From Poecilobothrus nobilitatus (lineage: Eukaryota > Arthropoda > Insecta > Diptera > Dolichopodidae): 64,000 bases of DNA. Of this stretch, positions 60,214 to 64,000 are shown piece by piece (position 1 is the stretch's first letter; every line of letters starts with the position of its first letter). The notes below the pieces were generated by a model. It did no database searches. It saw nothing but the letters and a program-made list of their open reading frames with translations, and was not told the DNA's origin. Both the position numbers and the translations under genes were made by a program. The stretch spans positions 81,282,416 to 81,346,415 of the forward strand of contig OX352774.1 of NCBI GenBank assembly GCA_947095535.1, in the 5' to 3' direction.

Positions 60214-63200
60214 GAAGAAGTTATAGAATTATAATAAAAATGAAAATTGTTCTACATATAATTTCTGTGAAACTATTTCAGAATTTGTAATTAGAAAATT
60301 CTTTAAAATATAATATTAAATCAGAACCTACAAGTCATTAATTATAACACACTTTATTCAGAACAATAATTGGAATCATGACTGTATCACTTTACAAGTA
60401 CAAAATTAAAAAAAACATTTGGTTTTAAAAATAAAATCAGAAATTTCTATTGGGACACTGACATATTTCAAATGTTTTAAAAAAAGGATATACAAAAAAA
60501 TCTAAAAAGGATGAAGTGGATAAAAATAAAAATCTGTTTTAAAGGTGAATTCATTTTAATGTTAATATATTTAACATAAAAAAAAAAAATTAAGTTATTT
60601 CCAAAAAAAAAAAAAAAAAATTAAATTCCCTTTGAGGATTGAAAATGTCATTTTGCCCCGTTATTAAATCGTAAATTCGTATAATATGAGAATAAATTTT
60701 AAGATGCCAGTATGGTCCTTATATGTATATATTTATATTATTTGTGTCTAGACTTTTGGTAAAGTTTTCAAAAAAAAAAGGAAAAAAATGAAAATGGTAA
60801 TTTTTTTTTGCCATTTTTATTTTAAAATATTTGAAAATTTAAAAAAAAAACTCAATGGATCATAATAAGTTTTTATATGTAAGTCATATTAATATTTATT
60901 TTCTTTTACAAAAATCAATTCAATAATAATTGAATTAAAAATTGAAAGTATTATTGTGTAAATATATAAAAATCTAAAAGTAAATATTATAAATTTATTT
61001 AAATATTGACCTTGAATTAAAATTATTCTATGATAATTGGACAAAAGGAAAATTCAATTTTCCAGAGAAAATTAAATAAATAAATAAAATAAAATGGTTT
61101 CGGGCTGTAAATAAAATATGATTTATAGAAAAAAAAAAGTAAAATAAAAAATGATCTTTGAAATAAAATGTCAATAAAAAAAAAAACAAAACAAAATAAA
61201 AAAAAAGGTAGTATGTAAAACCTACGGTATTTAAGGACATATATTTTCAAAAAAAAATTCTACAATTGTGTCTATGATTAATTTTGCATCAAAATTTCTA
61301 ACTCTGCTCAAAAATGTTTTCTGTTATGTTAAATTAAAAGGTAATTCCTTCAATTTTAAGCAAACTTTACATAATTAAAAAAAAAGCGATAACATCATAT
61401 AAGCCAATACCTATATAATGTTTCAGCTTTAAATTCTACATTTTAACTTTGAACATTTTTCACTGCCGAATTTCAATAAAGTGGAAATTGTGTTAATTAA
61501 AAATAATAAATTTTCAATTTCGGACATTTTTAGAATTTCTTAAATGGAGGAGAACATTATTAGATTTCTCAAGATACTTTTATTTTCATTCTTATCTTTT
61601 ACCTTTCGAAATTTTACAATTTTGCAAAAAAAATTGTATTACTTTTGTCTAGTAGTATAAAGCTGAGCTGTCTTGTTGTTTGTTTACTAAAGTTCTTCTA
61701 CAACTGTTTTTATATAGCACATTTTTTAAAAGATACAGCAATGAAATTTTACACATGCATATAGGTCTCTTAAAAAAATTAATATTTTAGAACAATTGTT
61801 TTATGTAGCGCACAACAGTTACAGAGTTACAACCCATCAAATTTTGAAAAAACTCTATTTTTAGGTTCTTCTTAATACTTTTTGAATCTAAAAACACCCA
61901 GAAACAAGACTTTTTTTTTTTACTTTTATCAATATGAAGGAAGATCTTTCAGAATTTTATTATGACCCCATCAGTTTAAAAGCTATTAAGTATTGAAATT
62001 TTGTAAACAAACAGCGGGACGAACGGACTAATAATTAAAATTTTTAATCATATTGTTTTGAAAAATGTGTTCCAAAAAAAGTCCCAAAATAAGACAAAAT
62101 GTATTCTTAAAATGTTTTAAAACAGATATAAATTATAATATTATTTTCATAATATTTTCTTTTTATTTTACTTTTTCTTTTTCGGCCAGCAATTAATATT
62201 TTTTAAGTGTTTTATTATATTGAAAGGAAAACATTTTTCTTTAACCTTTGAGTTTTTGAGAATTTTCACATTTACATATTATTTTCTGTTTTACTTCAAA
62301 AAAAAAAAAATTGATGTCTTTTAACATTTAGAATATTTATATATCCGGTTTTGATCCTTTTTTTTTTGTTATAGACATATTCTTTTTTTTCTAAAGATTG
62401 TGTCCTTCTAAAAATTCATTAGAAGGGCCTTTATCTTCAGGAAAAAACTGTTTTTTAAATCGTTTTTTCTACAATAGTTTTTTCTTTAGTTTAAAATGTC
62501 TGCCTTTCATTTTATAAAATTATTGTTTTATAAAAATATTGCCCCTATACATTGTTTTTTATTCAAGTATAGTATGTAATTTAAAATATCATCGAAAGTC
62601 ACACATATTTGCATAATTTTAGGAGAATACAGACTTTTAAAAAAAAATTCAGTCATCAATTTGATGTGTGTCAGATTTTATGAATTCTAATGAAAACACA
62701 ATAAATGACATGCTATCCGTTATGTTTTGAATCTCACAATATTAAATTTGGAATTCATTTTGTTAGTATCGAATATTTCCATTTGTAATTTGTCAGAGTT
62801 AGGGATCTTTGTAAGTTTTTTTTTTTTTTGTGATAAACAAAAATTAATTAACTGGTAAAAAAAGGATATTAAGAAAATATCATACATATTTATTAAATTT
62901 TTCTAAAAATTTTTTCGGTGAACTTCTAAAAATGCCAAATAAAAAACAAAAAAAAAAAATAATAATAATAAGAAAAAACCAAATTCAAAATAATATCATA
63001 TAAATTGAACTTAAAAAGCATGTCTAATCTATGATTGTCTAGCTCTATCTATTTCCATTTAGCCATTTCGGATTTAGCTTGCCGCTAGAGATTTAAACTA
63101 AATTACCTAAATATACTCATCGGATTACCCATAGAAGGAAAATGTTTAAAACTCTAATATAGTATGATCAGATAATCGTATATAATATGATCTATAATAA

Positions 63201-64000
63201 AAAAAATTATCTGAATCCTTGTGTCACCTAATCTAATTTTACTTTTTAAAATATGTTTTATTATCAAGTCACGATTCCGATTCGTCCTCCGAGAGCTTAA
63301 AATTTACACATAGGAGTGGAAAATGATTCTTAAAAATAATTTCAAATTAATAGACGTGAATTCAAAAAAAAAAAAAAAAAAAAATTTATTTTAGAGATAC
63401 GATTACTATTAATAAAACGGTAAAAGAAGTACCTATAAATCTTCCTTTTCCAAATTTTTTTTTTTTTTCCCCTTTTTGAAACTTTATTCTTTTCTGTTAT
63501 ACGAATTGAGGTCTATTTAAAAAGAAAAAAAAAAGGGAAAATCATCTACCTAGAACTGAAATGAAATTTGTAAGATGAATACTAATTTTAAAAATTTATT
63601 TTTACAAAAAAACAAACAAAAAAAAAAAATAAATAGGTTAAAAAAAAAAATAGAAGAAGATTGTATAGATGAGAAATGGTCTCGATAACTAAATTTAAAA
63701 GGTACATAAAAAGTACAATTTTTTGTTTTTTTTTTGTTGAAATATTGTTTTGTATTTAAAATAAAATTGGATATTCGGTTGATGCTGTTGCTTTTTAATT
63801 TAATTTATTATTTTTGAATCTATTATTTATTTATTTTTTTTTTTCTTATTTTTCCTCAAAAACCGGTTTTTTTTTTTTTTCATTTTTTGCTGGTAAAAAG
63901 TGTTGAATTTTCAATTCAAAAGAAAATTTAAAAGGGTACAATTTCATAAAATACATAAAAATTGAACAGGTACAGGTATATGTGAAATATATACGAGTAT
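60214..64000. other. Gene-free AT-rich DNA
   Basis: I see no gene. The overlapping frames at 61023-61250 are background composition. The less AT-rich patch 61660-62040 ends TTTTGTAAACAAACAGCGGG followed by ACGAACGG, resembling the repeat end at about 4370-4400. A 21-A run lies at 63364-63384. Confidence 0.5.

Noticed and set aside
61023..61250. Two overlapping minus-strand frames of 70-75 codons
   Set aside because: They are F/Y/L-rich translations of an A-rich plus strand, with no supported start or domain.

Overview
The window looks like nuclear DNA of a fly (Diptera). It is extremely AT-rich, about four-fifths A+T by eye. It is full of long poly-A and poly-T tracts, (TA)n runs and CATA/TATG tetranucleotide repeats. 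Several repeat units carry GGACGGAC/CCGTCTGTCC-type blocks and 'AGAATC...CTGAGTCGATT' blocks like those common in higher-fly genomes. I suspect a calyptrate fly, but that is recollection and not demonstrated here. There are no bacterial-style operons, no rRNA or functional tRNA genes, no CRISPR array and no recognisable intact protein-coding gene. The window is best read as a gene desert or part of one very large intron.

Layout. From 1 to about 9 kb there is low-complexity AT-rich DNA with one tRNA-derived SINE (2.2 kb). From 9 to 19 kb there is a run of non-autonomous elements with inverted ends (10.42-11.14, 14.07-14.76, 16.76-17.03 and 18.39-18.83 kb), a second SINE-like sequence (12.6 kb) and a small decayed coding fragment (13.26 kb). 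From 20.6 to 21.43 kb there is a Helentron-like element with degenerate tandem units. From 22 to 30.8 kb there is a possible micro-exon, two long unassigned open frames (24.06 and 27.08 kb), a dispersed repeat (26.1 kb, partner at 53.3 kb) and broken coding sequence (29.7-30.8 kb). At 31.36-31.76 kb there is a foldback MITE. At 33.11-34.13 kb lies the most gene-like relic: a start, a 72-bp GTAAGT...TTTTTAG intron and a long frame broken by only a few stops. At 36.1-37.1 kb there is a foldback-like element. At 38.98-39.94 kb there is the best Helentron-like element, with a 17-bp perfect subterminal inverted repeat, a 3' hairpin and 141-bp tandem units. At 43.5-44.5 kb there is a 154-codon open frame, then a 187-bp tandem duplication split by a SINE with perfect 12-bp target duplications. 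A third SINE is at 48.2 kb, a 15-bp minisatellite at 50.7-51.07 kb, and two 146-bp direct repeats flank a decayed Jockey-clade non-LTR retrotransposon fragment at 59.0-60.2 kb.

Nothing here supports a working multi-gene system. The coherent story is a graveyard of small non-autonomous elements, three SINE copies of one family (two with target duplications), and at least one intron-bearing gene relic. The peptide readings of broken frames were done by eye in very AT-rich DNA and should be treated as candidates.
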